Shown: in pieces, positions 41,454 through 51,629 of the stretch
How positions within the stretch are numbered: position 1 is the stretch's first letter
How the letters are laid out: each line of letters opens with the position of its first letter
Assembly (NCBI GenBank): GCA_903937385.1
Contig: CAIZZF010000008.1
Span: 434,001 to 498,000 of the forward strand
Origin: an uncultured Holophagaceae bacterium
GTDB lineage: Bacteria > Acidobacteriota > Holophagae > Holophagales > Holophagaceae
Reading direction: 5' to 3'
DNA length: 64,000 nt
Made by a program: the position numbers and the translations under genes
The notes under the pieces: generated by a model
What the model saw: only the letters and a program-made list of their open reading frames with translations
The model's database searches: none
What the model was told of the DNA's origin: nothing

Positions 41454-42617
41454 ATGCGCCCGCTGCTCTCTGTCGCCTTGGCCCTGCTGGCCTGGCCCGT
41501 CCAGGCCCAGTTCTGGAGCGAGCTGGCCAACCCCAAGGTGGAGGTGATCCTGGTGCATCCCCCGGGGCTCGGCCTGCGGGTGGAGCGGCTGGCCTTTGCG
41601 CCGGCCCGTGACCTGAACTCCCGGGAGCTGGCGGACATCCTCACGGCCGACCTGGTGCAGAGCCGCCAGGTGGAGGTGGTGGACCGCGCCCACCTGGATG
41701 CCGTGCTCCGCGAGCAGGAGCTGGGCGCCAGCGGCTATGTGGAGCCCGCCACCATTGCCATGCTGGGCAAGCTGCTGGGCCCCAGCGTGCTGGTGATCGT
41801 CAACGTGAACCGGTCGGACCTGAGCCACAACAAGTCCAGCAAGGAAGAGTGGACCACCGACTCGAAGACCAAGAAGGACGTGCTCCGGATCAAGCGCACC
41901 AGCATCACCAGCCTGGACTTCAGTGCCACCGTGCAGGTGCTGGACCTCAGCACGGGCCGCGTGTTTGGCGCCCAGCGCCTGGAAGACGCACCCAGCCTCA
42001 GCAACACCTCCTACGACGGCTTTCCGGCCCACCCCCGGGACTCTGACGTGCGCCGGCTGGCCTTCGAGACCGCGAAGGTCAAGGTGCTCCGGATGCTGCT
42101 GGCCTGGAGCGAGCCCCGCAAGCTGACCTTCTTCGATGACGAGACCTTCGGGATGGAGAAGGCACACGACCGGCTGCTGGCCAAGGATGTGCCCGGCGCC
42201 CTGCGCCTGGCCCAGGAGGGCCTCGAGGAGTCCCTGCGGGACAAGGGGCAGAAGCCCAAGTTCTACCCAAGGGCCCAGTACAACGTGGGGATCATCCACT
42301 TCATCCTGGGCCGCTACGAGGAGGCCCTCCCCTTCCTCCGGACCGCCCTGGACATGCAGTCCGACGCCAGCATCTTCCAGACCGCCCTGCGTGAGTGCCA
42401 GGAGGCCATCGCCCTGCAGGCCGCTCTCCGCAGCGTCGAGAGCCGCTCGGAACCCACGCCCCGGAGCCAGCCCAAGCCCGTGGCTCCGGCCGCCACGGCC
42501 AGCGGCAAGCCCACCCCCGAGGAGCGCCTGCAGAAGATCCAGGACCTCTACAAGCGGGGTTTGCTGGAGAAAAAGGATTTCGAGGCCAAGAAGGCCGAGA
42601 TCCTGAAGGAGCTGTAG
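41454..42617 (+). CDS. CsgG-like protein with TPR region and C-terminal SHOCT-like segment
   Basis: A 387-aa exported protein. After a signal peptide (MRPLLSVALALLAWPVQA) comes a CsgG/curli-assembly-like domain (QVEVVDRAHLDAVLREQELG, MLGKLLGPSVLVIVNV), then helical TPR-like repeats (YNVGIIHFILGRYEEALPFL), a Pro/Ala/Ser linker, and a terminal RLQKIQDLYKRGLLEKKDFE resembling SHOCT. No lipobox is seen, unlike true CsgG. Start 41454 has GGAG. A role in envelope assembly is plausible but unproven. Confidence 0.72.
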   Translation: MRPLLSVALALLAWPVQAQFWSELANPKVEVILVHPPGLGLRVERLAFAPARDLNSRELADILTADLVQSRQVEVVDRAHLDAVLREQELGASGYVEPATIAMLGKLLGPSVLVIVNVNRSDLSHNKSSKEEWTTDSKTKKDVLRIKRTSITSLDFSATVQVLDLSTGRVFGAQRLEDAPSLSNTSYDGFPAHPRDSDVRRLAFETAKVKVLRMLLAWSEPRKLTFFDDETFGMEKAHDRLLAKDVPGALRLAQEGLEESLRDKGQKPKFYPRAQYNVGIIHFILGRYEEALPFLRTALDMQSDASIFQTALRECQEAIALQAALRSVESRSEPTPRSQPKPVAPAATASGKPTPEERLQKIQDLYKRGLLEKKDFEAKKAEILKEL

Positions 42618-42658
42618 GCACATCGGGGGATAATCGGGGTTCTACCCTTCGGAGCCCC

Positions 42659-43942
42659 ATGCCCACGCCCGCCCGCATCCACGTCGCCCACGCCCTCCAC
42701 GAAGTGTTCGGGGAGGGCGGCCGCGTGCCGGACATCTGGGACCGCGACCTGGGCGAGGACGCGCACCTGGCCCAGGCCCTGCTGGGCCTCTGCCTGCGCC
42801 GCTGGGGGCGCCTGCAGGCCTGGGTGAAGCCGAACCTGAAGGACCCCACCCGGGGCGTGCCCCTGGGGACGCGGGTCGCCCTGGCCATGGGCCTGGCCCA
42901 GCTGGCCTGGCTGCCGGGCGTCAGCGACCACGCGGCGGTGAACGAGTCTGTGGAGCTGGCGGCCAGCCGGGAGCTGGGCTTCCTGCCCCACAAGGGGCTG
43001 GTGAATGCGCTGCTGCGGCGGGCGTCCAAGGACCGCGGTGCCCTCGCGGCGGAGCTGGACGCCCTGCCCCCCGCCCTGGACCGCACCCCGGCGGTGGAGC
43101 AGGCCCTGGCCGCGGCCCTGGCGCCCCACGGGGCCGAGGGCGAGCTGGAGGACCTCTGGGCCCGGCTCCAGAAGCCCCCCCGGCCCACCTTCCGCCTCCT
43201 GAAGGGGGAGGTGCCCGAGGGCATGCTGCCCGATCCCGAGCTGCCAGGCTGCCTGCACCTGCCCGAGGGAGAGTCCTTTCCCCGTCCCTGGCTGGAGGCC
43301 TCTTGCGGCATGGTCCAGGACCGCAGCTCCCAGGCCCTGCTGGCCTATGTCTGGGATCGCCCCGTGACGCGCATCCTGGATGCCTGCGCCGCCCCCGGCG
43401 GCAAGACGACCTCGCTGGCCCTGCGGCATCCCGGCGCGGCTCTCACGGCCCTGGAAGTCCACCCCAAGCGGGCGCTGCGCCTGCGCCAGACCCTCCAGCA
43501 GCGGGGCCTCGAGGCCCACGTGATCCAGGCGGATGCCGCCGAGTGGCTGGAGACCGCCAGCGGCGACTTCGACCTCATCCTGCTGGATGCCCCCTGCAGC
43601 GGCAGCGGCACGATGCAGAAGCACCCGGAGTGGCCCTGGATCTCCCACGACGACCTGCCCCGCCTCACGGGCCTGCAGCGCCGCCTCTTGACCGCCGCCG
43701 CAGCGCGACTGGCTCCCGGCGGCCTGCTGATCTACGCCGTGTGCTCGTGGCTGCCGGAGGAGGGGGTTGCCCACTCGGAATGGCTCGCCACGGCGCGGCC
43801 AGACCTGCACCCGGCCGAGGTCTGGCCTGCGGCCAGGGTGGCGGGCAGGGAGGCTCCTGCGGGTGCCACGGCTTTCTTCAGGCCCAATCCCATCGCCTGG
43901 GAGGGCGAGGGCTTTCAGGGCTTCGCCGTCTCGAGGGGCTGA
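42659..43942 (+). CDS. rsmB: RsmB-type 16S rRNA m5C methyltransferase
   Basis: A 427-aa protein with an N-terminal NusB-like RNA-binding domain (about 1-140) and a C-terminal RsmB/NOP2 methyltransferase: motif I ILDACAAPGGKT, motif IV LLDAPCSGSGTMQKHPE and motif VI YAVCSWLPEEG, giving the two family cysteines. It methylates C967 of 16S rRNA in E. coli. The start at 42659 has GGAG; a longer in-frame opening overlaps the preceding gene and looks spurious. Confidence 0.9.
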   Translation: MPTPARIHVAHALHEVFGEGGRVPDIWDRDLGEDAHLAQALLGLCLRRWGRLQAWVKPNLKDPTRGVPLGTRVALAMGLAQLAWLPGVSDHAAVNESVELAASRELGFLPHKGLVNALLRRASKDRGALAAELDALPPALDRTPAVEQALAAALAPHGAEGELEDLWARLQKPPRPTFRLLKGEVPEGMLPDPELPGCLHLPEGESFPRPWLEASCGMVQDRSSQALLAYVWDRPVTRILDACAAPGGKTTSLALRHPGAALTALEVHPKRALRLRQTLQQRGLEAHVIQADAAEWLETASGDFDLILLDAPCSGSGTMQKHPEWPWISHDDLPRLTGLQRRLLTAAAARLAPGGLLIYAVCSWLPEEGVAHSEWLATARPDLHPAEVWPAARVAGREAPAGATAFFRPNPIAWEGEGFQGFAVSRG

Positions 43943-43947
43943 CGGGA

Positions 43948-43999
43948 CGGAACCCCAGCCATCCAGGGGCAACACCCAGAGGATGGAACCGGGGTTCCG
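43948..43999. terminator. Hairpin between convergent rsmB and gapA
   Basis: CGGAACCCC (43948-43956) pairs with GGGGTTCCG (43991-43999), with an inner CCATCC/GGATGG stem extending it. It lies in the 77-bp gap between the two convergent genes and could serve both strands. There is no T-run. Confidence 0.5.
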
Positions 44000-44019
44000 G
44001 GTCGAGTCGATCCAGGTGA

Positions 44020-45126
<1,107 letters not shown>

Positions 45127-45277
45127 TCAACCCTCAGGAGGGTCGTGCCGATTCATTCCAAGACTCGAGGGTCTACGGCACGCCATCCATGTTCGCCCCG
45201 GCGGTGTTCGGGGTCAATCTGACGATCCTGGGCGGGGGTTCCGGTATCCTCAAAGTTCCGAAGAAGGAAGGGCCACC

Positions 45278-46387
45278 ATGTCCAGTCCCATCCGCCGCAT
45301 CGCCATCTGCACGGGGGGGGGCGACGCGCCCGGCCTCAATGCGGTCATCCGGGCCACGGTCATCGCGGCCACCAACCTGGGCTGGGAGTGCTACGGCATC
45401 CACGAGGGCTACAACGGCATCCTCTTCCCGGAGCGCTACCCGGACGGCGGGGTGTTCAAGCTGACCCGGGACCGGGTGCGGGGCATCGCCCACCTGGGCG
45501 GCACCATCCTGGGCACCACCAACAAGGGCAACCCCCTGCACTTTCCCATCCGGATGCCGGACGGCACCGTGAAGGAAGTGGACCGGACCGACGAGATCCT
45601 GGAGTTCTTCGGCCGCCGGGAGCTGGACGCCCTGGTGTCCATCGGCGGGGATGGCTCCCTGACCATCGCCCACGCCCTGGCCAAGAAGGGCCTCCGGGTG
45701 GTGGGCGTGCCCAAGACCATCGACAACGACCTGGACAAGACCAACACCACCTTCGGCTTCGACACGGCCGTAGGCTTCGCCACGGAGTGCCTGGACCGCC
45801 TGCACAGCACCGCCGAGAGCCACCAGCGCATCATCGTGGTGGAGGTCATGGGCCGCTACGCGGGCTGGATCGCCCTCCATGCGGGCATCTCCGGGGGCTC
45901 CCACAGCATCCTGATCCCCGAGATCCCCTTCAACCTGGACAAGGTGGCCGCGAAGATCCGGGAGCGGGACAACCAGGGCCGGCTCTACAGCCTGGTGACG
46001 GTCGCCGAGGGCGCCAAGCCCGCCGATGGCCACCGCGCCGTCCTGCAGGCGGCGGAGATCGGCCACGAGGAACGCCTGGGCGGCGAGGGCGAGCGGGTGG
46101 CCAAGGCCCTGCAGGAGATCACCGGGAAGGATGCCCGCGTGGTGGTGCTCGGGCACCTGCTCCGGGGCGGCAGCCCCACCAGTTTCGACCGCCTGGCGGC
46201 GCTCCGCTTCGGCGCCGCGGCCGTGCGGGCCCTGCACGAGGGCCACACCGGCATCATGGTGGCCCTGGGCTTCCCCAACGTGAACTATGTGCCCCTGGAA
46301 GAGGTCGCTGGCCGCATGAAGGGCGTGCCCCTGGACTGCGACACCATCCAGACCGGCCGCGACCTGGGCATCTGCTTCGGGGACTGA
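45278..46387 (+). CDS. pfkA: 6-phosphofructokinase
   Basis: A 369-aa enzyme phosphorylating fructose 6-phosphate. The phosphoryl-donor loop reads ICTGGGDAPGLNAVIRA, then VSIGGDGSLTIAHAL and VPKTIDNDLDKTN with the catalytic Asp. It combines Gly at the E. coli 104 position (ATP type) with Lys at the 124 position (the Lys usual in pyrophosphate-dependent and group III enzymes), so ATP use is likely but not certain. Start 45278 has AAGGAAGG. An in-frame opening upstream is not conserved. Confidence 0.94.
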   Translation: MSSPIRRIAICTGGGDAPGLNAVIRATVIAATNLGWECYGIHEGYNGILFPERYPDGGVFKLTRDRVRGIAHLGGTILGTTNKGNPLHFPIRMPDGTVKEVDRTDEILEFFGRRELDALVSIGGDGSLTIAHALAKKGLRVVGVPKTIDNDLDKTNTTFGFDTAVGFATECLDRLHSTAESHQRIIVVEVMGRYAGWIALHAGISGGSHSILIPEIPFNLDKVAAKIRERDNQGRLYSLVTVAEGAKPADGHRAVLQAAEIGHEERLGGEGERVAKALQEITGKDARVVVLGHLLRGGSPTSFDRLAALRFGAAAVRALHEGHTGIMVALGFPNVNYVPLEEVAGRMKGVPLDCDTIQTGRDLGICFGD

Positions 46388-46507
46388 GCCCCACGACTCC
46401 GGGCAGCCCGATCAACCCGGCCTGCCGGCAAAGAAAAAGGTTCTTCCGGGATTTCCGGGAATGCCAACCTTTCATGGACTCAACCCGTTCACGAGGAAAG
46501 GGCTACA

Positions 46508-46611
46508 ACTCTCGCAGAGGATGCGGAGAGGGCTGAGGTTCGCAGAGAACAGCGGGTAAGCCGAAGCCCTCAGCGCCTCTCCGCACCCCCTCGTCTTTTC
46601 TCTGCGAGAGT
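46508..46611. repeat. Long imperfect inverted repeat between pfkA and the M28 peptidase gene
   Basis: Outer arms ACTCTCGCAGAG (46508-46519) and CTCTGCGAGAGT (46600-46611) are perfect. Inner arms TGCGGAGAG/CTCTCCGCA (46522-46530/46577-46585) and CTGAGG/CCTCAG (46533-46538/46568-46573) continue the stem, giving a 104-nt cruciform or RNA hairpin. It lies in the 280-bp gap of convergent genes, where no coding frame is convincing. It may be a terminator or a mobile palindromic repeat. Confidence 0.65.
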
Positions 46612-46667
46612 GGTTTCTTTTGGCACTCTTGGGGGTGCTCTCTCCTGTTTCACGGGTGCAGAAGGAC

Positions 46668-48272
46668 TCAGCGTGCCCCGACGAGCTTGTTGAAGCGGGG
46701 CTTCTCGGGGGCGTTGGCGACGGCCTGGCCGAGGTCGAAGGTGAACTGGGCCTGCTGGACCATGCCCCGCAGGTCCCAGGCGGGATCGTATTCGTCGGTC
46801 ACCTGGTGGTAGCGGCTGCCCATGGTGGCGGCCTTGGCCCTCAGGGCGGCGGGATCGGCGCCGAGGTAGTCCCGGCCTCCCCCCACAGACAGGGCCGGGA
46901 CACCGGCCTGCACGAAGCTGTAGTGATCCGAGCGGAAGTAGCCGCCGGCGGTGTCCGGGCGCGGGGGCGCCACGGCCAGTCCCTGGGCCTTGGCCAGGAG
47001 GCGGCCCGTCTCCCCCAGGGTGCTGCGCTCGCCGAAGGGCAGGCCGATGTCCCGGGTGGGAGCGACCCAGTTGAGGCTGTCCAGGTTGAGGTCCGCGGCG
47101 GTCAGGGCCAGGGGCCAGAGGGGCGCCCCGGCGTAGGCCCGGGAGCCCAGGAGACCCTGCTCCTCGGCACAGACGAACAGGAACATCTGGCTGCGCTTCG
47201 CGGGCCTTGCCGCGGCCACCTGGGCCATGGCCAGCAGGGCCGCGCAGCCCGAGGCGTTGTCCACGGCGCCGTTGTAGATCGTGTCGGTCTCGTGGCCGGG
47301 ATGGGTGTCCAGGGAGGGCGTGCTGCCCTTGCCCAGGTGATCCCAGTGGGCGGAATACACCACCAGCTCCTGCTTCAGCTTGGGGTCGGTGCCGGGTATC
47401 ACACCGGCCACATTGAACTGCTCCACGGTCCGCACGGCGCTGGCCAGGATGCCCTTCAGGGTCAGGCCAAGGGGCACGGGGCGGAAGTCGCGGCGCTGGG
47501 CCTGAACCCGCAGGGCATCCAGATCCTGGCCACCGCGCTTGATCAGCGCCCGGGCCGTATCCTCCGTCAGCCAGCCCTCAAGGGGCGTGCCCCCGGCTTC
47601 CTGGGCCAGGCTGAAGCGCTCGCCGTCCCAGCCGTTCCGGACCACGGGCCAGCCGTAGCTGGCCGAGGCGGCGGTGTGGATGAGCAGCACCCCGGCGGCG
47701 CCATGGCGGGCGGCCATCTCGAACTTGGTGGTCCAGCGACCGTAGATGCTGAGGTTCGGGCCGTCGAAGAGGCCGGGCTCCTCCGCCGTGGGGGCCGGTT
47801 CGTTCACCAGCACGAGCAGCACCTTGCCGCGCACGTCCTGGCCCTTGAAGTCGTCCCAGCGGTAGTCCGCGGCCTCGATGCCGAAGCCCAGGAACAGCAC
47901 GGGCGCGTCGAAGGTCTGCTCGGCCTTGGCCACGCCGGAGCCGAAGACGATCTCGGCGCCGAAGGCCGGGGTGGAGCAGGCGCCCTCGCTCATGAAGCTG
48001 AGGGTGCTGCGGCCCACAAGGGTCCGCAGCCCGAGCAGGCTCACGGGCTGGCGGTAGGACTCGCCCCGGCCCGGGACGGCGCCCAGGGCCTGCAGCTGGG
48101 TCTCCAGGTAGCGGACCGTGAGCTCGGCCCCCCGCTGCCCGGTGCCCCGGCCCTCCAGCAGGTCATCCGCGAGGAAAGCCAGGTGGGCCCGCAGGGGGGC
48201 TTCCTGCACCTTGGGGGGCGCGGACTGGGCGACGAGGCTGGCCGCGACCAGGAAAGGCAGCAGGGCACGCAT
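46668..48272 (-). CDS. Secreted M28 family metallopeptidase (aminopeptidase)
   Basis: A 534-aa exported peptidase with signal peptide (MRALLPFLVAASLVAQSA). The di-zinc site of M28 is seen as VVYSAHWDHLG, YNGAVDNASG, CAEEQGLLGS (general-base Glu pair) and a distal His in YFRSDHYSFVQAG. A PA-like insert (about 130-260) with VRGKVLLVLVNEP precedes the catalytic core. Such enzymes release N-terminal amino acids outside the cytoplasm, a partner to the M4 endopeptidase in nutrition, though the two are 40 kb apart. Confidence 0.92.
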   Translation of the reverse strand: MRALLPFLVAASLVAQSAPPKVQEAPLRAHLAFLADDLLEGRGTGQRGAELTVRYLETQLQALGAVPGRGESYRQPVSLLGLRTLVGRSTLSFMSEGACSTPAFGAEIVFGSGVAKAEQTFDAPVLFLGFGIEAADYRWDDFKGQDVRGKVLLVLVNEPAPTAEEPGLFDGPNLSIYGRWTTKFEMAARHGAAGVLLIHTAASASYGWPVVRNGWDGERFSLAQEAGGTPLEGWLTEDTARALIKRGGQDLDALRVQAQRRDFRPVPLGLTLKGILASAVRTVEQFNVAGVIPGTDPKLKQELVVYSAHWDHLGKGSTPSLDTHPGHETDTIYNGAVDNASGCAALLAMAQVAAARPAKRSQMFLFVCAEEQGLLGSRAYAGAPLWPLALTAADLNLDSLNWVAPTRDIGLPFGERSTLGETGRLLAKAQGLAVAPPRPDTAGGYFRSDHYSFVQAGVPALSVGGGRDYLGADPAALRAKAATMGSRYHQVTDEYDPAWDLRGMVQQAQFTFDLGQAVANAPEKPRFNKLVGAR

Positions 48273-48324
48273 GCGAACTCCAGGAGAGTCCCCATGTTAC
48301 CTCGCAAGACGTGGCTTGGTCCGG

Positions 48325-48822
48325 TCAGATCGGCGTGGCGCCGGCGGGCAGGCTGACTCCAGCCACACTCGCCACCTTCGCGTTGGCCAGCAGTCTGCCG
48401 CCGGTGCCCGGGCCAATGCCCAGCGCGGCGCCCTGGCGGACCCCCGCCTCGGTGGTGGCCACGGTGGGCACCTTGATGGCAGCCATGCGCTGGATGAGGA
48501 AGGTGGCAGCACTGCTGCCGTCCCCCACGACCCGGTCCGTGGCCACCAGCAGCACCGCATCGGGATGCCGGCTGGCCAAGGTTCCCAGGGCCTTGCCCAT
48601 GTCCTGGGGACCCTTCACGTCCACGACGAACACCTTCATACCCGGCAGGGAGCCGACCAGGGTGTCCAGGACGCCCTTGCTGCCACTGGCGTCGCACACG
48701 ATGGCCACGGTGGTCACCTGGGGCCAGGCGGCATGCATGGCCTTGCCGATGGCATCGTAGTCCCCGGCGACCAGGGCGCTGGAGCACAGGGTCACGACGC
48801 CGAACCAAGCTGAAAGCCTCAT
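48325..48822 (-). CDS. Exported protein resembling an ABC-type periplasmic binding domain
   Basis: A 165-aa protein with a signal peptide (MRLSAWFGVVTLCSSALVAG) and alternating strands and helices (VTTVAIVCDASGSKG, MKVFVVDVKGPQDMGKAL, PDAVLLVATDRVVG) like one lobe of TrpX/YrbA-type ABC substrate-binding proteins. It is about half the length of such proteins. ATG 48822 with AAGGAG is preferred over an earlier in-frame start. No ABC permease is nearby. Confidence 0.65.
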   Translation of the reverse strand: MRLSAWFGVVTLCSSALVAGDYDAIGKAMHAAWPQVTTVAIVCDASGSKGVLDTLVGSLPGMKVFVVDVKGPQDMGKALGTLASRHPDAVLLVATDRVVGDGSSAATFLIQRMAAIKVPTVATTEAGVRQGAALGIGPGTGGRLLANAKVASVAGVSLPAGATPI

Positions 48823-48964
48823 GGGGTGCTCCTTGAGCCGTCCAAAGCCACCCCAGGCCGGCATTGGGAATTCATCGGTCCCATCCGGCTTTTTCATTAG
48901 CCCTTTGTATCCTTTGAATTTTTAACCAGCCCAACCCTGGTGGCGCTTGAGGATGGGCTCCCGG

Positions 48965-49690
48965 TCAGGGCCCCAGAAGCCCCGGCAGCTGGAACTGCAC
49001 GGCCCCCAGCAGGGCCACCGGGGCGGTCACGGCCCGCAGGATGCTGCGGCCCAGGCTGACGGCCTGCCAGCCGTGGGCGACGAGGGCCGCGAACTCCTGC
49101 TCGGTGATGCCCCCCTCGGGACCGCTGGTGAAGGCCAGGGCCTCGGCCCGCAGGGAGGGATTGCTCTGCCCCGTGGCGAGCTCGTAGGCCACCCACTTCT
49201 GGGGCGCATCCCAGGCGAGCAGAGCCTCGAAGGCCATGGGGGGCCGCAGCTCCGGGAGGCGGCTCCGGTGGCTCTGCTCACAGGCGGACTGAATGAGCCG
49301 GGCCCAGCGCTCCATGCGGGCGGCGGTCTTGGCAGGATCGAACTCGCTGCGCGCGTAGACCACCGGCTGGATGAGGGTGACGCCCAGCTCCACCAGGGGT
49401 GGCAGCAGCTCGTCGAAGAGGCTGAGCTGAGCCGGCAGCGGCAGACAGGCCTGGAGGGCGAAGGGGGGTTCCCGGTCCTCGTGCAGGGGCGCCACCAGGC
49501 GGGCCACGGCCCGGGTCCGGTCCAGCTCCGCCAGGTCGGCCTTCCAGGGCTGGTTCCCCAGCACCACCTCGAGGGCATCCCCGGCTTTGAGGCGCAGGGC
49601 CCGCAGGTGTCGCACGGCCTCACTACCCAGCTCCACCGTGGTGTTTTCGGCGGCGGGGAGGGCGGCGAGGAAGAGGCGGGGGAGGCTCAC
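48965..49690 (-). CDS. rsmE: 16S rRNA (uracil-1498-N3)-methyltransferase
   Basis: A 241-aa SPOUT methyltransferase. The N-terminal PUA-like domain (SLPRLFLAALP, VRHLRALRLKAGDALEVV) is followed by the trefoil-knot domain with LIQSACEQSHRSRLPEL, AFTSGPEGGITEQE and VSLGRSILRAVTAPVALLG, all diagnostic of RsmE. I chose GTG 49690 because it gives the usual start; an in-frame opening to 49762 exists. It diverges from the TerC gene. Confidence 0.9.
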   Translation of the reverse strand: MSLPRLFLAALPAAENTTVELGSEAVRHLRALRLKAGDALEVVLGNQPWKADLAELDRTRAVARLVAPLHEDREPPFALQACLPLPAQLSLFDELLPPLVELGVTLIQPVVYARSEFDPAKTAARMERWARLIQSACEQSHRSRLPELRPPMAFEALLAWDAPQKWVAYELATGQSNPSLRAEALAFTSGPEGGITEQEFAALVAHGWQAVSLGRSILRAVTAPVALLGAVQFQLPGLLGP

Positions 49691-49749
49691 CCAAGCATGA
49701 TCCCACGGGGGCTTCCCTGATTCGATAAGCTGGAGGCTCTGGAGGAACC

Positions 49750-50694
49750 TTGGTCGATGCACTGCTCCAAGCCGCGCCCTGGTGGGCCTGGGTAGGCTTC
49801 CACGCCTTCGTGTTCCTCATGCTGGCCCTGGATCTGGGGGTCTTCAACCGGCGCATCCATGCCCCGACGGTGCGGGAAGCCGCCATCTGGAGTGGCGTCT
49901 GGATCGGCCTCGCCCTCACCTTCAATGCCCTCATCTTCCAGGCCGAGGGCACCCAGAAGGGGCTGGAGTGGTTCACGGGCTACGTGCTGGAGAAGTCCCT
50001 GAGTGTGGACAACCTCTTCGTGTTCGTCCTGGTCTTCCAGAGCTTCCAGGTGGACCTGCGCCACCAGCACCGGGTCCTCTTCTGGGGCGTGCTTGGGGCC
50101 CTGATCATGCGTGCGGCCATGATCCTCGCGGGCACGGCCCTGCTGAACCGCTTCGAGTGGATGATGTACGTGTTCGGCGGGTTCCTGGTCTACACGGGCC
50201 TGAAGATGCTGCTGGTGGAGGAGAAGGAATCCAATCCCGCCCAGAGCCCCTTGGTCCGGGCCTTCAAGCGGGTGGTGCCCTACGACGAGGCCGCCGGGCA
50301 TACCCACCTGCTCACACGGCACGACGGCCGGACCTTCGCCACGCCCATGCTGCTGGTCCTCCTCACCATTGAAGTAGCGGACCTGGTCTTCGCGGTGGAC
50401 TCCATCCCGGCGGTGCTGGCGGTGACCCGGGATCCCTTCGTGGTCTACACCTCGAACATCTTCGCCATCCTCGGCCTGCGCAGCCTGTACTTCCTGCTCG
50501 CCAAGATGATGGGCCGCTTCCACCGGCTCAAGACTGGGCTGGCCGTGGTGCTGGCCTTCGTGGGCGTGAAGATGTGCATCACCCACTGGCTTCCCATTCC
50601 CGTGGCCTACAGCCTCCTGGTCATTGCCGCAGTGCTGGCGGGAAGCATCGTCGCCAGCCTGGCCTGGCCCGAGGAACACGGCGGGGAGAACTGA
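49750..50694 (+). CDS. TerC family integral membrane protein (Alx-like)
   Basis: A 314-aa protein with about nine membrane helices. Conserved acidic and polar residues lie in EKSLSVDNLFVFVLVF and DLVFAVDSIPAVLAVTRDPF, the TerC hallmark. Family members act in tellurite resistance, in alkaline response (Alx) and in manganese export. The start codon is TTG at 49750, set by a GGAGG site five bases ahead. Its TGA shares one base with the ribF ATG, so the two are coupled. Confidence 0.92.
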   Translation: MVDALLQAAPWWAWVGFHAFVFLMLALDLGVFNRRIHAPTVREAAIWSGVWIGLALTFNALIFQAEGTQKGLEWFTGYVLEKSLSVDNLFVFVLVFQSFQVDLRHQHRVLFWGVLGALIMRAAMILAGTALLNRFEWMMYVFGGFLVYTGLKMLLVEEKESNPAQSPLVRAFKRVVPYDEAAGHTHLLTRHDGRTFATPMLLVLLTIEVADLVFAVDSIPAVLAVTRDPFVVYTSNIFAILGLRSLYFLLAKMMGRFHRLKTGLAVVLAFVGVKMCITHWLPIPVAYSLLVIAAVLAGSIVASLAWPEEHGGEN

Positions 50695-51629
50695 TGGACG
50701 TCTGGCGTCACGCACTTGAGAACGCTCCGGCCTCGGGCCCCTTTGTCTTGACCCTGGGCACCTTTGACGGGGTCCACGCGGGGCACCGGGAGCTGCTCCG
50801 CGCGGCGGCGAGCCGCGCCCAGGCCGACGGCCACCGGGCGGCGGTGGTGACCTTCGACCCCCATCCCGCGGTGGTGGTGGCGCCCCAGCGGCGGCCCAAG
50901 CTGCTGATGACCCTGGAGCAGCGGCTGGCGGCCTTCGAGGCCGAGCACATGGACCTGGCCTGGGTGATCCCCTTCAGCCGGGCCTTCTCGGAGCTGGAGC
51001 CCCGGGCCTTCCTGGACAAGCTGCGCCAGATCCTGTCGCCGGTGGAGGTGCATGTGGGCCGGGCCTTCTGCTTCGGCCGGGACCGGAGCGGCAACGTGGC
51101 GACCCTGGAGTCCTGGGGCGCGGACTACGGCTGCCAGGTGCACACCCTGGCCCTCAGGGCCCCGGACGGCGGTCGGCTCTCCAGCACCCGGATCCGGGAG
51201 GCTCTGGATGAAGGCGACGTCACCTCGGCGGCGGCCTTCCTGGGCCACCCCTATGCCCTGACCGGGGTGGTGGTGGAGGGCGACCGTCGGGGTCGGCACC
51301 TGGGCTTTCCCACGGCCAACCTGGACTGGGAGCAGGAGCAGCTGCCGGCCTTCGGGGTCTACGTGACAGAAGCGGTCCTCCCCCACCATGGAGGCTCGCA
51401 CCTGGGGCTCACCAACGTGGGCGAGAAGCCCACCTTCGAAGGGCAGCAGCTCACGGTGGAGACCCACCTGCCGGGCTTCCAGGATGATCTCTACGGTGCG
51501 CGGATGGAGGTGCGCTTCCTCCACCGCATCCGCGGGGAGGCCCGGTTCGAGACTGTGGACCAGCTGCGGGACCAGATCAGCCGAGACGTGGCCGCGGGTC
51601 AGGCCTGGTGGCAGGCCTGGAAGGACTGA
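50694..51629 (+). CDS. ribF: Bifunctional riboflavin kinase/FAD synthetase RibF
   Basis: A 311-aa enzyme that makes FMN then FAD. The N-terminal nucleotidyltransferase has LTLGTFDGVHAGHRELL, VVTFDPHPA and SSTRIREALDEGD; the C-terminal kinase has VVVEGDRRGRHLGFPTANLD and LTNVGEKPTF. ATG 50694 overlaps the TerC stop by one base. Its position with TerC instead of rpsO or lspA is unusual but does not alter the call. Confidence 0.96.
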   Translation: MDVWRHALENAPASGPFVLTLGTFDGVHAGHRELLRAAASRAQADGHRAAVVTFDPHPAVVVAPQRRPKLLMTLEQRLAAFEAEHMDLAWVIPFSRAFSELEPRAFLDKLRQILSPVEVHVGRAFCFGRDRSGNVATLESWGADYGCQVHTLALRAPDGGRLSSTRIREALDEGDVTSAAAFLGHPYALTGVVVEGDRRGRHLGFPTANLDWEQEQLPAFGVYVTEAVLPHHGGSHLGLTNVGEKPTFEGQQLTVETHLPGFQDDLYGARMEVRFLHRIRGEARFETVDQLRDQISRDVAAGQAWWQAWKD

